A stretch of 64,000 bases of DNA from Stratiolaelaps scimitus (Eukaryota; Arthropoda; Arachnida; Mesostigmata; Laelapidae). This document shows, piece by piece, positions 24,391-37,802 of the stretch (positions are counted from its first letter, which is position 1; every line of letters begins with the position of its first letter). The notes beneath the pieces are model-generated. The model ran no database searches. It was not told where the DNA came from and saw only the letters and a list, made by a program, of their open reading frames with translations. The translations under genes were made by a program, and so were the position numbers. The DNA lies in NCBI GenBank assembly GCA_019614645.1, contig JABWDB010000009.1, positions 4,011,501-4,075,500 of the forward strand, in the 5' to 3' direction.

Positions 24391-26513
24391 TGCGTGTATC
24401 ATCGACATTAAATTGAACATGCAACGCCGTGAAGCCGAGAGGGACGCAGGAGAACGAATGGACAATGAGCGTCAACCAACCATAGATATACAGATCAACA
24501 GATCGCCCGCTTTCGCCTCCGTCTCCGATAACAGCCAGCTAGCAGCGTTAAACGATTTCATCCATTCGTGGTCGGCGCCACCGCCGCCGCCGCCGTTGTC
24601 ACACCATCGCTCTCTCGACTGGTTGACGCAGGCGGACGAGCGGAGCCGGCCGACGGAGCGGGCCGAATTCAGCCCCTCTTTTGGGTAGAACTAACGGCTA
24701 ATGCCTTTGCGGCTCCGTCGCCTTGGTACAGCCGCTCAGCGTACTTATGCAACGCATGCGACAATCAGCCTCGGTAGAGAAAGAAAAAAAAGGAAGAGAG
24801 AGGAGAGGCGACGAGAGAGAAAGAGGTGAAAACGCAAAACACGAAGCGATTATCAGCCGCGTACCCAGTGGCGCTTCCTACCGCCGCCGCCGCTGCTGTC
24901 GCCGCAATGTCGTCGAGCTCATGGCGAACGAGAGCTATACGTGTTGTAGCGCTACGGGTTGGAGGAGGGTGTCCCGAGAAAAAGGTGTGTAAGTAATTGG
25001 CCAGACAGGTGACGGGATCCCGAGGCTCGAGGCGACACTGTCGTCGTTGTCGTCAGCAGCGTTATCGCGTTACTCGAGATGACGATACGCACACAGCTAC
25101 GCTACGAGGGAAATGAAGGTGGCGGCAGCAGCGGATCCGTGATCGAGATAGCGATAGAAAAATATGGAAATTTATGCGGTCCCCTCTCATCCTTCCCCGC
25201 TCCATCGGTCTTCTCGGACCACGGGAGAGATAACTAGGGGAGGATAGTTCCCACAATTGTCATAAGCATAGAACTGCGCAGCGAAGCACAGCGTAACGTA
25301 AGTCATACGGGATGACGGTCGTCAATCAACTCGCAGCGAATCGGTCGCGGGTTGGAACGTATGTTTGGCTAGAGTTTGTCTTGATCTCGTTGTTGCTTGA
25401 TGAGGCGTACGTTGCACACACACAGCCTGACCTGATGGGTGGCACGGGAGCTCGCTGGATGTGCATGTGTGTGTATGTGTCATTCATAGATACACACGTA
25501 TATTCATTCATATCCACGAATCAACGCCTACCGGACGAGCAATGCAACAGCGGCATCTGCAATGAATGACAAGCTCTGTTATTATTATTATTACTATTGT
25601 CATCATTATTATTAGTGGTATCATCACCAGTGGTGGTGGTAGCAGTATTTAGATGAACCCGCAGATGAACGGGTGCCAATGCCGATGTCGCTATAATAAC
25701 ATTCACAGGTAGGGCGCCCCTTCCAAGGTGTGTTTCGACAACATCGCTAGGCAAAGCGGCTCGATGATAGTACATGCGCTTATGAGCACTTTGATTTGAT
25801 TTGATTTTTGGACTCTGTCGATGAACTGCTGACCGAAACTGCGCTTTCCGACCGTCCGGCGGAATGAATTACCGTCGGCCAAGCCCGTCGCGACAGATGG
25901 GTGAAGCGTCTCAATGCCTCATCGTAGTAATGCGAAATGTGAGAGATGATTACTTGTTGGCTGAATCACTCCCTGTATCCACGCGTGTCCGCGTAATCTC
26001 TCTCTCTCTATGCTATGTGTCATGTAATAATGTCATAATGTAAAGAGTGTTGTTGCCTACTGCAAATACAACGACGACATACCGACGCACGCCGAATACA
26101 TCCGCGATCATATGCTAGATACTACCATAGACGATATATCCGAAGTTACCCACGCTCACTGGCTCGCTAGCAGTCATACATAGACAGACGAACAAACAAA
26201 CAAACACACATGCGCACGCACACTCATAAACACGGTTCTCCCATAATAAGAATAATAGTCTTAATTGGTTTAAGGAAAAGGTCCGGCTTTTGGCGGGCTT
26301 GACCCGCCCGACGGAGTGACTAGCAACGACATACACCGAAGTAGGTGACAGGGCAGAGCCGGCCCCGGCAAAGTGGCCAATAGATACACGTATCCCTGCC
26401 TGGCTGGCTGGATGGCGGCCGCCTGCCTAACTCGCCCGTCTTAGCGACGTCGTCTTCCTCGACTGGGGAGACCAGAGGCGACCGTTGCTCCGGGTGTTCG
26501 TCTTCTGTCGTGA

Positions 26514-26528
26514 GGGGGGGGGGGGGGG
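26514..26528 (+). repeat. 15-base poly-G run
   Basis: Fifteen consecutive G residues. Other long G runs lie near 13388, 35731 and 36597-36618. Such runs can form G-quadruplexes and are prone to length error in assemblies. Confidence 0.85.
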
Positions 26529-29500
26529 AGATCATCGTCGGCGGCAGCGAAACCGGCCTGCCGAAGAGATCTCGTAGGGCGAATGAGTATCCCGGCAGCG
26601 CGCTAAACGGGGGGAGCGACGTCAGCCGCCGCTCGAGTGGAGCACTAAGCGACATGTGAGGCAATCCGACGAGGAGAAAAACCTCCGCAGAGGATCCGGA
26701 ATCAAGAAGACAGCACACAAATCAAGTAGAATCGAGTGGCCATGACGAAGAGCAACGCCGCCGCCGCTCCTGCTGCTGCTGAAATCGTTGCTGCTGCTGC
26801 CGCCGCGACGGGTACCGGCGTTGACTCGGCCAGCGTTGGATGGTGCAAATCGTAAAGCGACGCACGACCGTGAGAGGTCCAATGGGACCGAGGACTTAAT
26901 GAACAGCACAGCACACTCATCTCTCGCAGCAGGCGGACAGATGGCGAGCTCTGAGCCGAGCGCTCAGCCGAGTTGAGCTGTCGAACGAAATGAGCAGATG
27001 GATCGACGAAGCCTCGGCGTACGGCTGCCGTACGCAGGGCCGCTACTATTACTACTACTACCAACAATAATATTATATATATAAGGCACTCTGTGTCGTA
27101 TATATATAAATATTTTTTTGGACGAATCTTACGCATCGCGCGTTACACACCTATTATATATGCGATGAGGATAAATGCTGATGGCGATAATGCTAAACTT
27201 CGCCAGAATGCTCCAACAGGAGAGTCTGAAGAAACTGAGAAAGCACGGGCTGCCACCGCTGCCGCCGCCGCCGCCGTTCACTTGTTCACTGACAGTCATT
27301 TATTATTATTCGCAATTCGTATTAGCGTATATATATATATATATATTCATATTATATATATATATATATATATTATATCCATATCCACACAGACCGCGAC
27401 ATCTGGCGGCAGGGCGACTCTGTGTAAGTCATAATATGTTTAGCGATGAAACGGGAGCACGAAGATATCGACCGAACGCTGAGGAGACACGCGCAGCAGC
27501 TGTAATAGTAGTAATAGTAGTTGTAGTTGTTGTTGTTCATGTTGTTGTTGTTGCTGCTGCTGCTCTTTCAAAGGGTTGATCTCACAGAAATCCATGTATC
27601 ACCTACCGTGCTAAGAGTGACTTGCAATTCACTTTGACAAAACGACTCGCCTGTATTTTACACTGTACGAATACGTGTCCCTTCTCAGGAGGAGTGGATT
27701 CAAGTGCGAATTCCGTCGATCGATATTGTAGAATAAGATCATGCCCCGGAGAATCAGAGAATACAATTGTGGACACTGCCCCATCGCGGTCCACATAGAT
27801 TCATCTGAGAGCGATTATATTTCGCTGCTAATGGCCAAATCGCCGTCCTTTTGACTCCTCCCGCATCGTTAATGACTGCTTGGATTCAACTATCAACAGC
27901 GTGATTCTTTCTATTTGTTAACTTATCTACCGTAACACGTGGCTAGGCAGGATAGCCGTGTCACACATCGTCAGCGAAACGATTCCATGTTGTCGATATG
28001 CTGATGCGAGTACCGGGACGCCAAGCACTAGACAGTATAGCACAGCAAAAAACGAACAGCGTATAGGGCGTCCGGCCCCGGGGGTGAGAAAAACGATGCC
28101 ATATACATACGCACGTAAATAAAAATACATTTTCCGTGCTGAATCAGCGCCAACCTTTAACGTCCACGGTACTGCTTTCGGCATTGCTTCATAAGGCACA
28201 CACAAATCGAATCTATACATACTTCTATACATCTATACATACTCATTGTTCATATCTACAGGCAGGGGTATACAGTTGAACAGAAGTGAATGTTGCACTG
28301 TAGACGAACACTCGACAGCCGATTATCGCTGTACAAGACTCGCTCTGTGAGTCGAGTTGGACGAGCTCCATATTTGCTCATTTAAGAACGTGCGTAGCTG
28401 ACTTTGACAGCGAGCAGACGGTGACAGTTTCGCGTTGGCTCAGCATAATGAAGCGATATATCGCTAGGCACAGACGCGGATACACGCACGTGCACGTAAA
28501 CGATAGAAAACAATCGGGGAAAACAGGATGAATTCATCAGATTCGTTTTATTTTTCTGAGTGGCTTCTGTCCTCAGAAATTCTGCCGGGGTGTAAAAATA
28601 GATAGGGTAGAGAACAACACAGCGCCCGGGCCGAAACAGTTGATACACCGAGTTCCGCTATGGGCTGCCTCGCCAGCGCGGAGTAGTTCGACGTCGGGGA
28701 CTGCAAGCAAGCGTTCATCCGTAAGATACGGCCAGTCCCCAGCGCCCCTTGGCCTTCCGTAAGCCTCCTTAAGCCTGTGCTTCGCTAGCCCTCTATCCCA
28801 ATCCTTCTTTCGTTCTCGCTGCACTTCTGTTACTGGCGAACTCGTTGTAGGCTGTACCGAAGCTGCTAGTCGCCAATATCGGCCGTAATTGACGGCGCTT
28901 GCAGCGGCTATAGGCGAGCGCAGGCGAACGAAACGCGCTCCTTGTTAGCTCTTAGACACAGAGAACCCCAAGGGGGGCGTGTGGCAAAAAAACTGAACAA
29001 GACGCGAAAAGGGTTACGTACGAACAATGAACGAAGGCAAGCGCCAGTACGACTCGTTGATATTTTGAGGTGCACCCGGTTTTTGATGACGAAAGTCGTA
29101 TTCAGTGCTTGCACAGAAGGAATTAGTGGATGTTTTCGCGCGGCGTCGTTACAGACATATCGTGAGACAGGAGTAATAGAAGATCTAGTTAAAGTAAGGA
29201 TAGAATAAGGGTGGGCGTCTCAAAGGAGAGGAACACTCTCAGTTCGGTCTTGTCTCGTAGCAGTCGTGTACGAATCGCGCGCTGATCCCACGACACGCTT
29301 ACTGCGAGATGGAGATGGAGAGAGAGAGAGAGAGAGGAGAGGAAATACGAACTGGGCGAAAAAGGATTGACTCCGATTCTATTCTCCGTGCTAACGCACG
29401 CAGTCAGCGATCGGTATCCATAGCAAATCGCAAAACGAACACGAATGATGATGAAAAGCACGAAAGAAGACGTAGCCGAGTTGTGAGGGCACACAATCGT

Positions 29501-30412
29501 ATTTATTCATTTTATTTATGTATTCATGAAACATATCTAGATACATATCTCGCCATTGGCCTCGAGTGCGTGTCGAGGGAGGACGAATGACTCCGAGACG
29601 ATATCAATCATCGTCGTCGTTCGCTGTCAGGCAAACACTAACCGACCGACCGCCCTCTCTGGTCCGACTCCATCGTCGACCTACGCCATCCACATCATTC
29701 GTTGTGAGTAAGTAAATCCGTTCGAGACGGCGATCCTCGTCATCGTAGAAGATCGTTCTTCCCTCGGGGTGCTGTTTGATTTTTCCACCTGTACACTGAG
29801 CAGACACGCCCGCCGCGAATGGTCACACAGCACGCCGCACACAATACGCCAATACGTCCTAATCAACGGGTAGCAATTGACCGGAGATGGATTACCATCA
29901 CTCAAGACACGCGAGGCTCGCTCGGGCCGCGATAGCGGTTATCGCGGATAGACAAAAATCATACAAAGAATAGCAGCGGCGGCGGCGGCGGCCGAAGCCG
30001 TAGCCGCAGTAGATTCCTCCTTCCACCGTCAATTCGATTGTCGGTATCTCTAGCAGCCAGCAGCGGGACATAGCAAACGTATCGTTGTTGCCCCCAACGC
30101 GATGCCGGTCGATGCTTCTGTCAATTGCGCACCTTCTTATGACTTCTGCTCTACCAATCTCGTCCTATTTCGCCTGCGTCGGATTTGTGTCTGTGACCGT
30201 CCCGCCGCCGTTCGTTTCCACGACAACGAAGATTGTGACTACAAATCCTGTTGCTGCTGCTGCTGCTGCTGCTTATTATTATTGGTATTATTACGATTGA
30301 TTTCCCACGATGCGCTCGTTCTCTGAGACGATGCTATTGCCACTGCTGCAGCAGCAGCAGCAGCTATTGATATTTGCGCCGGCGTGCTGACATCACTACG
30401 GAGCGCTTGCTT

Positions 30413-30446
30413 GCCGCCGTCGCCGCCGCCGCCGCCGCCGCCGCCA
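30413..30446 (+). repeat. CCG triplet repeat
   Basis: About eleven CCG units, with a CTG/TTA triplet block about 150 bases upstream near 30249-30290. The 210-codon - strand frame through here is entirely triplet-derived. Confidence 0.9.
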
Positions 30447-30969
30447 ACAGTCGCCTTGAAGTATCCATCGCTCGGGCGAGGATGATTCAGTCGGACGGAC
30501 GGACGGACACACAGGTGACTGTGGGGGTTTTGCCGCCGTGGCGGCTTAGGCGGTGCCGAACAGAGCGGTGCTACCGAGAGATAGAGAGAGAGAGCGAGTG
30601 TAGTCCCTCTTCGTGATTCTCTTTCGTCGACTTCGTCATCGTCGTCGTCGTCGGCGTTGTTGTTGTTGTTGTTCGTGTGGATTTTGTTTTTTTTTTTCGT
30701 TCCTTGCCTTGCGCTCTTCTGCCGTGGATCACGGGCTCGCATCTCAGGCCTGCGGTGCGTATATGCGGTTGTGTATATTCGCAGGCTGCGTTTGTTTGTC
30801 TGTGTAGTGTGTATATTTATATATATATATGTATAATATGCGTGTCCGTATGTGACGATATAAATTACCACCGTGGGAGCTTTCCTCCGTCGGTTGGATA
30901 CGAAATGGCAGTGAGCGAGAGAGAGTGAGAGAGAGAGACTGCCAGGCCGAATGGTGTGCCGCTACCGGC

Positions 30970-31012
30970 GCCGGTGCAGGCGAACGCGCTCGTCGCGTTC
31001 GCCTGTACCGGC
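30970..31012. repeat. 19-bp GC-rich hairpin with 5-base loop
   Basis: The left arm GCCGGTGCAGGCGAACGCG (30970-30988) and right arm CGCGTTCGCCTGTACCGGC (30994-31012) are reverse complements except for one position that pairs G-U in RNA. The loop is CTCGT. The arms are not simple repeats. The stem is shorter and its loop smaller than in most animal microRNA precursors, so a microRNA is not the default reading. A structured RNA element or palindromic protein-binding site is equally possible. Confidence 0.85.
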
Positions 31013-31546
31013 TTCAGCAGTAGGCGGCACACGGCAGAGGAGCCAACGAACGAGGCAAGGAATAAGAACGAGCGCCCAGCATTCGTCGATTCCTCGAGGC
31101 GAATCACAGGGAGATACGGAGAGGTATTACGAGAGAAGGGGAGCGAATTACAGATGGATTCGAGGGTAGCGTAGCCGGGAAGTCACATGGACGAGCAGTC
31201 AGTCGATAGACAGTGAGTGGGTAAGTGAGTGAGCGAACGAGGCGGTACAAAGCAAGCAAATCATAATGAACAAAAAATCAACCGTATCGGGACGTCTCGA
31301 GGGAACCGAACACATTGTGTCCTTCCTGCCATCTTCCAATGGTGGAAGAGGAGGACAGAGGCGGCAGATACTGCCTCTGCGGAACGAACATAAGTTTCGA
31401 GCGAGCGAGCGAGCAACGACTCGAGCGACAACCGTCCGCTGTTGATACCGCTAGCTGATACCAGGCCAGGCTTCTCACGTGGACACACCGGTGGACAGCA
31501 GCGACATACCGAGCGTTCGTTTACAAAGGAGTGAAACGCTTCGTAA

Positions 31547-31548
<2 letters not shown>

Positions 31549-31587
<39 letters not shown>
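31549..31587 (+). repeat. TA microsatellite
   Basis: About 38 bases of pure TA between unique sequence blocks. Confidence 0.95.
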
Positions 31588-31590
<3 letters not shown>

Positions 31591-34165
31591 TTTTTGGTGC
31601 TGCTCGACGGCAGACAAGTCAGATGAGATGAGCTATGATCGAACGAGAAATTGAACTCGACAGCAGAAATTCTCATCTCATCGGGCAACGAGGCGGCGGG
31701 GATCGCGCTGGAATGGACTGGAGGGTCCTGTCTAATATTTTATATTATAGTAGACCTCAACAGGAATTGTACGAGGGTTCATACACAAAAAGAAAGAAGG
31801 GGTAGAAAGAAGGCGCCATCAAAGGCAGTAACAACAACGTCATCATCAACAACAACAACGAAGCGACAATATCATCCATCGTATCTCATCGTGATAATTT
31901 CGCGGCGGCCGTAGAGTCGCACCTAGTGCGTGTACAGTATTAATACAATGTCTAAATCTAGTGTAGCAAATCTCTTATTGATGTCGACGACCAGCATCAC
32001 CACCACCATCACGACCCGAGCGATCAATGAGGAGACGGGGGCAGAGGCGAAATATGTGCAAAGACTGTCCCCGACTGAATGCTAATTGTATACTAATAAT
32101 AATCGACAGATATATTTGTTCATAGCATATATAGCACGAGGCGTATAAAGCTAGCGGGTAATATTGCACAGCAGCAGAATCGGACGCGGATACGTTGTAA
32201 CGTCCATAGGGCCGAGGTCCGCGCGGACGCGGCGATTACAGCGGCGGTTGTTGGTCGGTCAGTATCCGGCCGGCCGGCCGGCTTCGCTGGACTCACTTGG
32301 CTTTCAATCTCGTCAGCAGCAGCGGTGGCGGCGGCGGCGTTCTACGTCTTGTTCGCGCAGTCTAATTGTGTTATTACCAACGACAAAGGACCGTGTCCAA
32401 TTGGTGTCGTCGTCGTCGTCGTCTATCTTCTTCGTAATATTTTTCTCCATTTTCCCCGCTTTCTTTTTCTTCCTTCCCGCGAACAGAGAAAAGTGCACCT
32501 TTCGTCTGTCTCCCAATGACGACTCTGTTTGGCAGCGGCGAATTTGGCGGCAACAGGGCGAATGTATCGGAACCGAACTCAAGTGTCAGTTGCTGCCGGT
32601 GTCGTTGCCTCTTGATGACGTCCCGATAGAGTCAGCCGTCTCTGATCTGTTCCGAAGTGCCCGATGTGTCTGTGTGTACGTCTGAGGGCGACCCGAGCCG
32701 CTTCGAACATTTCATCTCTCCCACATCGTCAACAGTGTCAGAAAACAACAGCGGGCAACGATAGCGGCAACGGCGACGGCCACAACAACAACAACAACAA
32801 CAATTCGTGCAGTTGTAATCACTGCCGTAGCAAAAGGTGTCATTTTGGCCACTAAATCATCAACGGCCGAAGAATTGGCCACTGTCCCCTGTTCTTGTGT
32901 ATAATACATCCATTCTAGTCACTGCTCGCAGTCAGCGGCAGCGGCGGAATGACCGCTTGTGCGAGACGCTATCACAAACTAAGATCGAGTCTTTAGCAGC
33001 GCGAACGGCGCAAGCCTCAGCGGCCGCGCCGAGCCAAGCAACCGCCAGCTGCAGGGGGCTGCACAGATGGAGATTGACTACTCGCTGCGCTGTGGACAAA
33101 CGAATAGATTCACATGTACACGCGCACTCACTCGCCGCGATCCGCGACACAAAAAAAAATCATTCGAGTTCATTCCGCTAAGCGATGGCGGTGTTGTGGC
33201 TGGTCAGCCCGCCGGAGCTGATCGTGTCTTTGTTGTTGTTCTTGTTGTCGTTGTCTGTTGACCTATAACAATCGGATCGGCTATAGTGACTGTGGGACAA
33301 TTGGGGACGGCGTAGTCTTAAGTATTGGGGCATTGGAAGCAGGAACACAGCATTGCGGAACCGCACAGAGAAACACTCAGAGACATATGCATAGTAGAAT
33401 GCACACATGTGGTCAGATGTCCCTCCGGTAGACGGAGAAGAAAACACAGGCAGAAATACACCCTGTATCGTTTTTACATCTTCCCCTATTAGATATTCCT
33501 ATCGCGCCTGGACGGCTGTGAGAGGTTGCTTTTGTCCGCGCGGTCGCTGAGGTTAACGCGGCCTCTCTATGTTATTGGCGGTGCCACCTTCGACGCTGTT
33601 GATGTTTCTGCTGATCGTGGTCATGTGATCGTGTTGTTGTTGTTGTTATTATTGTTGTAGTTGTTGTAGCTGTAGCTGGCGTTGCTTTTGCGTTGTTCTC
33701 CGTTGTGGTTGGGTTCCTTTGTGCCGGTGACAACGGCCGCGTAGCGAACGCCGGTGACCAAGCGAGGCCTGTGCTCAGCACACTGAGTCGTTGTTGTCGT
33801 CGTCGTCGTTGCCGCCGGCGGAGAATTATCGAAGAGCTCGGTAACCTGCCCTCCTCCCCCTACATTTATCCTCGGGGGTGCCACGGCGGTTATTGTGGAC
33901 ACGACAAGAGGGGCGGCCAACGCTTCGTGTTCGAATCGCGGACAGCTCCAAAGTGCGGGCGTCATGAGTATATATAAAATATATATATATAGATATATAC
34001 CATAGGTACAATATATATAAATCTTGGGCCGCGTGTTCAACAACGATCTTTATTTTTCACGAGAAACGAGAGAAAGAGAGAGATCAGGCGACGGTCCGAG
34101 GAAGGCAACAATACAACGAACGCTTCTGTTTCAACTTGGGTTGACTGGACCAAAGACGCCACACA

Positions 34166-34270
34166 ATGTGCACACCCTGGAGAGCTCAGCCGAATGAACT
34201 GAGCCGGACAGAGCTAAGCCTTGAGACGGCAACTTGGGACAACAGAACAACCGAGCATAAGTCGAAGTTC
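34166..34270 (+). CDS. candidate first coding exon, unrecognised
   Basis: An ATG (A at -3) opens a 35-codon frame starting MCTPWRAQPNELSRTELSLE and ending HKSKF, directly followed by GTGAGTGAG, a strong donor, in phase 0. Read through, the frame stops twelve codons later. The segment is free of microsatellites, unlike its surroundings, and the peptide is of ordinary composition with a possible N-glycosylation site (NRT). There is no signal peptide and no lipocalin CP motif, so although its phase matches the lipocalin acceptor at 43357 it is not a convincing first exon for that gene. Confidence 0.2.
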
Positions 34271-37200
34271 GTGAGTGAGTTGAACCCGGCCATACCGAAT
34301 TCAACCTAACCGGCTAGACTTCGGTCGTTCTTCGACCGACGACACCGGTCGACGAGCGCGAAGATTGTAAAGAACCGTGGAGGTGCTAGATATAGTCTAG
34401 AGTGAGACTAGCACCACAATTGTGGCGGCGAATGTGGCCATAAACCTCAGCAATATTTCTGCAACGAGCAGCTACAGCAATTACAACGACAATAAGGTGA
34501 TTCGTGTTCCTGGTTTTTGCCAAACGTTGTGCGCTTCCCAGAGCCATCGCAAGATCTTAGCACACTGACAGTATTGTACCGTTAGCAGAGTGGGACAACG
34601 AGGATTGAGTGATTGAGTATCTCATTTCGACTGCTGAATTTCAGCAAACAGAGCGATACTTGTTGAAGCTCCTGTAGAAGAAGCCATATGCAACAAATAG
34701 GAATTTCACCAAAGTAGACACATCCTTTATCTGAGTAGGTGTCTCTCTCTCTCTGGCCCTGAATGCTAGTTACATGCATAATGATACAATATATATATAT
34801 ATACGATATGAATGACAATGGACACATGCCTAACAAATGCTTATACATAAGCAGTTGCTATGGACGGCCAGTGATAAATCTATCTATAGCTAAAACACTT
34901 AGATGCGCTCAGATATCTCTGCCATCATCACTTGCGCGCCTCGTTCAAACCACTGCGCTGGAAAAAGAAGCCCCGCGCTCACGACACCCGGGTCGCGCGC
35001 GCTATACGGCGGTGATGATTGCTCAGGTGCAGCAAGCTGCAGGTGGCAAGGCACGCTTCAGTGGCACGTTGGCCATTCAGCCGACATTCGATGGCCCTGG
35101 AACGGTTTGCGGGAACTCATAGTAAGAAGGTCTTGTCCCCCTCCCCGATCCCCATCCCCTGTTGCCTGCACTGACCGAATGATGAATTTGCGCGCACCGT
35201 GCAAACATACGACTCGGTCGAGCGAGCAGAAGCCAAGAGGCCCATAGAGAAATGTGCGTACAATTCGTTTCACGGACGACTGTCAGCTGTCAATAAAATC
35301 GACGTCGGTCGAGGCAATCCCTGCCCTACCTAGTGATGACTGCCCGTGTATCTTTGTCATTCTCGCATCCTCTGATATCTCTTCGCTCTCCGTCCCGTTT
35401 CCTCCATGCCGCCGTGACAGCGCCAGCGTTGATCTAGCATGCTTAGAAGAAGATTGGCAACCTTGCCAACATGGAACAACCACATCACGCCAACGCAACG
35501 TCGATGCGCGACGGCCTACCATCGCGTCATTCATCGTATTGCATCTCTATGGACGCGCTGGTGCCAGTGGCTGATGGCCGCACGCTGTATAGCTATGTAT
35601 GTAGTGAGTCAATAGCGAGCCTTGTCAGATCCTACGCGCGCGAGGCCTGTTAGTCGCCGCCAGCAGTCGATATACACCCGTACGGTGACGTCGCGACTCG
35701 CGCTCGCGGCCATACATCGAAAGGCGAGAGGGGGGGGGGGGTGGAGGAGGAACTCAATCGCTCGGCCGATCCTCTGCCTCACTCCAGCTTGGATTTGGCG
35801 TTGACTGACTACCATAACCGGTCTACGAGCGCCGCCGCCACCACCTCCAGCGTGATCGTCAACTTCAACCCCTGGCTTTAGCCAATCTAACGCAAAGATC
35901 GCACGAAGAATGAAATCGCCAGACGCGAGGCAAATAGCAGATAACAACGAACGGCAGCGTAGCGTCAGCGGGTCCGTCGTGTGCCCGCCACTCGTTCGGT
36001 CAGTTCGTCATTCACTCAGTCACTAACACGTAACTCGCACATGCATCGCATCGCATCGTCCGTTTCGTGTCCATTCAACGGCGCACGTCGACAGCAGCCA
36101 ACTCGCCCCCAACTGACGCTGACGAGAAGCAAATACGGCGGGCGACGGCAGACAAGTAAATAGCTCCCGCCAGGAACGAACCTCAAGATGCTGTTGACGC
36201 CGGCAATGTGTTGCCAGCAGCGGCAATGTTGATCATAATGTTAGTAACGTACAATAATAGTGGCAGAGCAGCCTACCACAGCAGCAGCAGCAGCAGCAGC
36301 TCAAACAGCGACAGCAGCATCAGCAGCAGCAGCCATAGAGGCATCAGCTCCGAGCGGCGGCTGTCCCCACTCCCCCGTAAAAGTACGGCTACTACCCCAA
36401 CTACTGGTAGTAGTAGTAGTAGTACCCTTAGGATCGTACGCGCGATAGAGCGCTAGAGCCGATAGATTGAAAGAGGGAAAGAAAAAAAATACTCAGTGAG
36501 AACATATTCGCGCATAGGAGCCAATGGCGAAGAAGAGTTGCTCTTTGCTCTGTAGCGGCTTATTCGACTCGAGCAAGCAAGCGATGAAAAGCTGACGGGG
36601 GGCGGGGGGGGGGGGGGCAGGAGAGATGATAATGATTACGATGAAACAAAACAACGAAGACGAACGAGAGAAAGAGAGAGAGAGATCGCCGAGATGGTCG
36701 GTGATGGCTGGCACAAGGGAACAGTGTGACGGTACGAATTGACGCCGGCTCGGTCGCTCGTACAGCAGCCAGACCGCTTTGCCGCTTAGATGAATCCGCC
36801 AGCGGCGGGAGACGCTCGTGTATCTCAATGGAGATAATGATGATGATACCGATGCGGATGATAGCGGCGCCCTCTAGGGTAATGAGCAATTGCACTGGTC
36901 GGATTGGTGCTAGTCGAGACTACCTGCCCTGTTGTATTGGCTCGTCTGTAGCGTAGCAGTGTTACCATTGTTGTAAAGGGTGCACACTCATAGTTCAAGG
37001 TGAGTATCCATGATGATCAAGGCGGAACAGGACGAAGCCGAGTCGCTGCTCGAAACTCGTCGCAACTACCACCGCTCAAAGCCAACACGCATACGCATAC
37101 GCGAAATATACATACACAAGATTAGAAAATGCTCGCGTGTGGTGCTGCTTAAAGCGCTGGAAGAAAGAGTACAGAATTTTATGAGGTTTATTATAATATT

Positions 37201-37685
37201 GATGCCAACCAGAAAACGCTCATAACGGACCGGCTGTGGACACGCATACGTTCGAACATACACGCTGGCCGTGCGATGCCATCATACAAAATGAACGTTG
37301 GCCGATACTGGATGCCTCCGCCGAATTGCTTCTGGCTTGATGCTTACGCCGGCTATGGTGATTGGTCGTGCTCGGTTTCTTGTTTCTCGAGCTCGGACGT
37401 TTCTACTGCTATTGTCGCCTGCTGCTAAAAGCTTTACCTGCTGCTTCGCTGGCTGTGGTGACCGCATCGTCGAAACCGTCGAGACGAACATATTGGAATA
37501 GCTATCGACACTAAGCAAGAGACAACGGGGAGAGAGAACCGCCGGATCAGACATTTTCGTTTATGGCAGATTTGCTTCTGCTGGTAGGGCTCGTGCTGCT
37601 GTTGCGACGTTCGCTCGACCAGTACCGATGCGCCAGCCACCCGCTGCTCGGTAATACGGGAGCCCCCGCGGAGTGTCCGACTCAC
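34271..37685. other. no gene supported
   Basis: Mixed unique and low-complexity sequence with poly-G runs near 35731 and 36597-36618, CAG triplets at 36280-36333 and a short GA tract near 36670. A strong + strand donor (TTCAAG followed by GTGAGTATCC) has its junction near 36991. The frame before it holds a stop, so if used it would end an untranslated exon, perhaps of a transcript running toward the lipocalin. Confidence 0.5.
36280..36333 (+). repeat. CAG triplet repeat block
   Basis: Roughly fifteen CAG units with short interruptions. They read as Ser, Gln or Ala runs in the three frames. Confidence 0.9.
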
Positions 37686-37802
37686 CAGCACTGACTGAGG
37701 AAGGCTTGGCTTGGTTTCGACGAGCGCTGCGTCGACGACCCGATAGCCGCCGACCAGCTTCGAACCGACGCTTCCCGCACTCGCGTCGCCAGCGGGGGCC
37801 AT
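37686..37802 (-). CDS. candidate first coding exon, unrecognised
   Basis: On the - strand an ATG opens a 39-codon frame starting MAPAGDASAGSVGSKLVGGY and ending KPSLPQSVL, followed directly by GTGAGTCGG, a strong donor, in phase 0. An in-frame TAG lies two codons upstream, so this would be the initiator. The peptide is not repeat-derived. The + strand is also open over the same bases, which weakens the call. No partner exon at lower coordinates was found and no domain is recognised. Confidence 0.22.

Larger units (their letters stand above)
20704..34165. other. repeat-rich non-coding stretch, little supportable
   Basis: Mostly low-complexity. It includes CT tracts (21677-21780), a near-perfect inverted repeat at 22480-22527, CAG repeats (23290-23309), TA/TG at 24336-24390, a 15-base G run at 26514-26528, TA at 27327-27377, CTG and CCG triplets near 30249-30446, a 19-bp hairpin at 30970-31012, and a TA tract at 31549-31587. 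One weak coding candidate is given at 23070. Long frames near 30.2-30.9 kb and 33.6-34.0 kb are repeat translations. Confidence 0.55.

Noticed and set aside
30239..30871. 210-codon - strand open frame
   Set aside because: The translation is Asn, Gln, Ala, Gly and Asp runs from CTG, CCG and TTG triplets plus a Tyr-Ile part from TA repeats; no non-repeat core.
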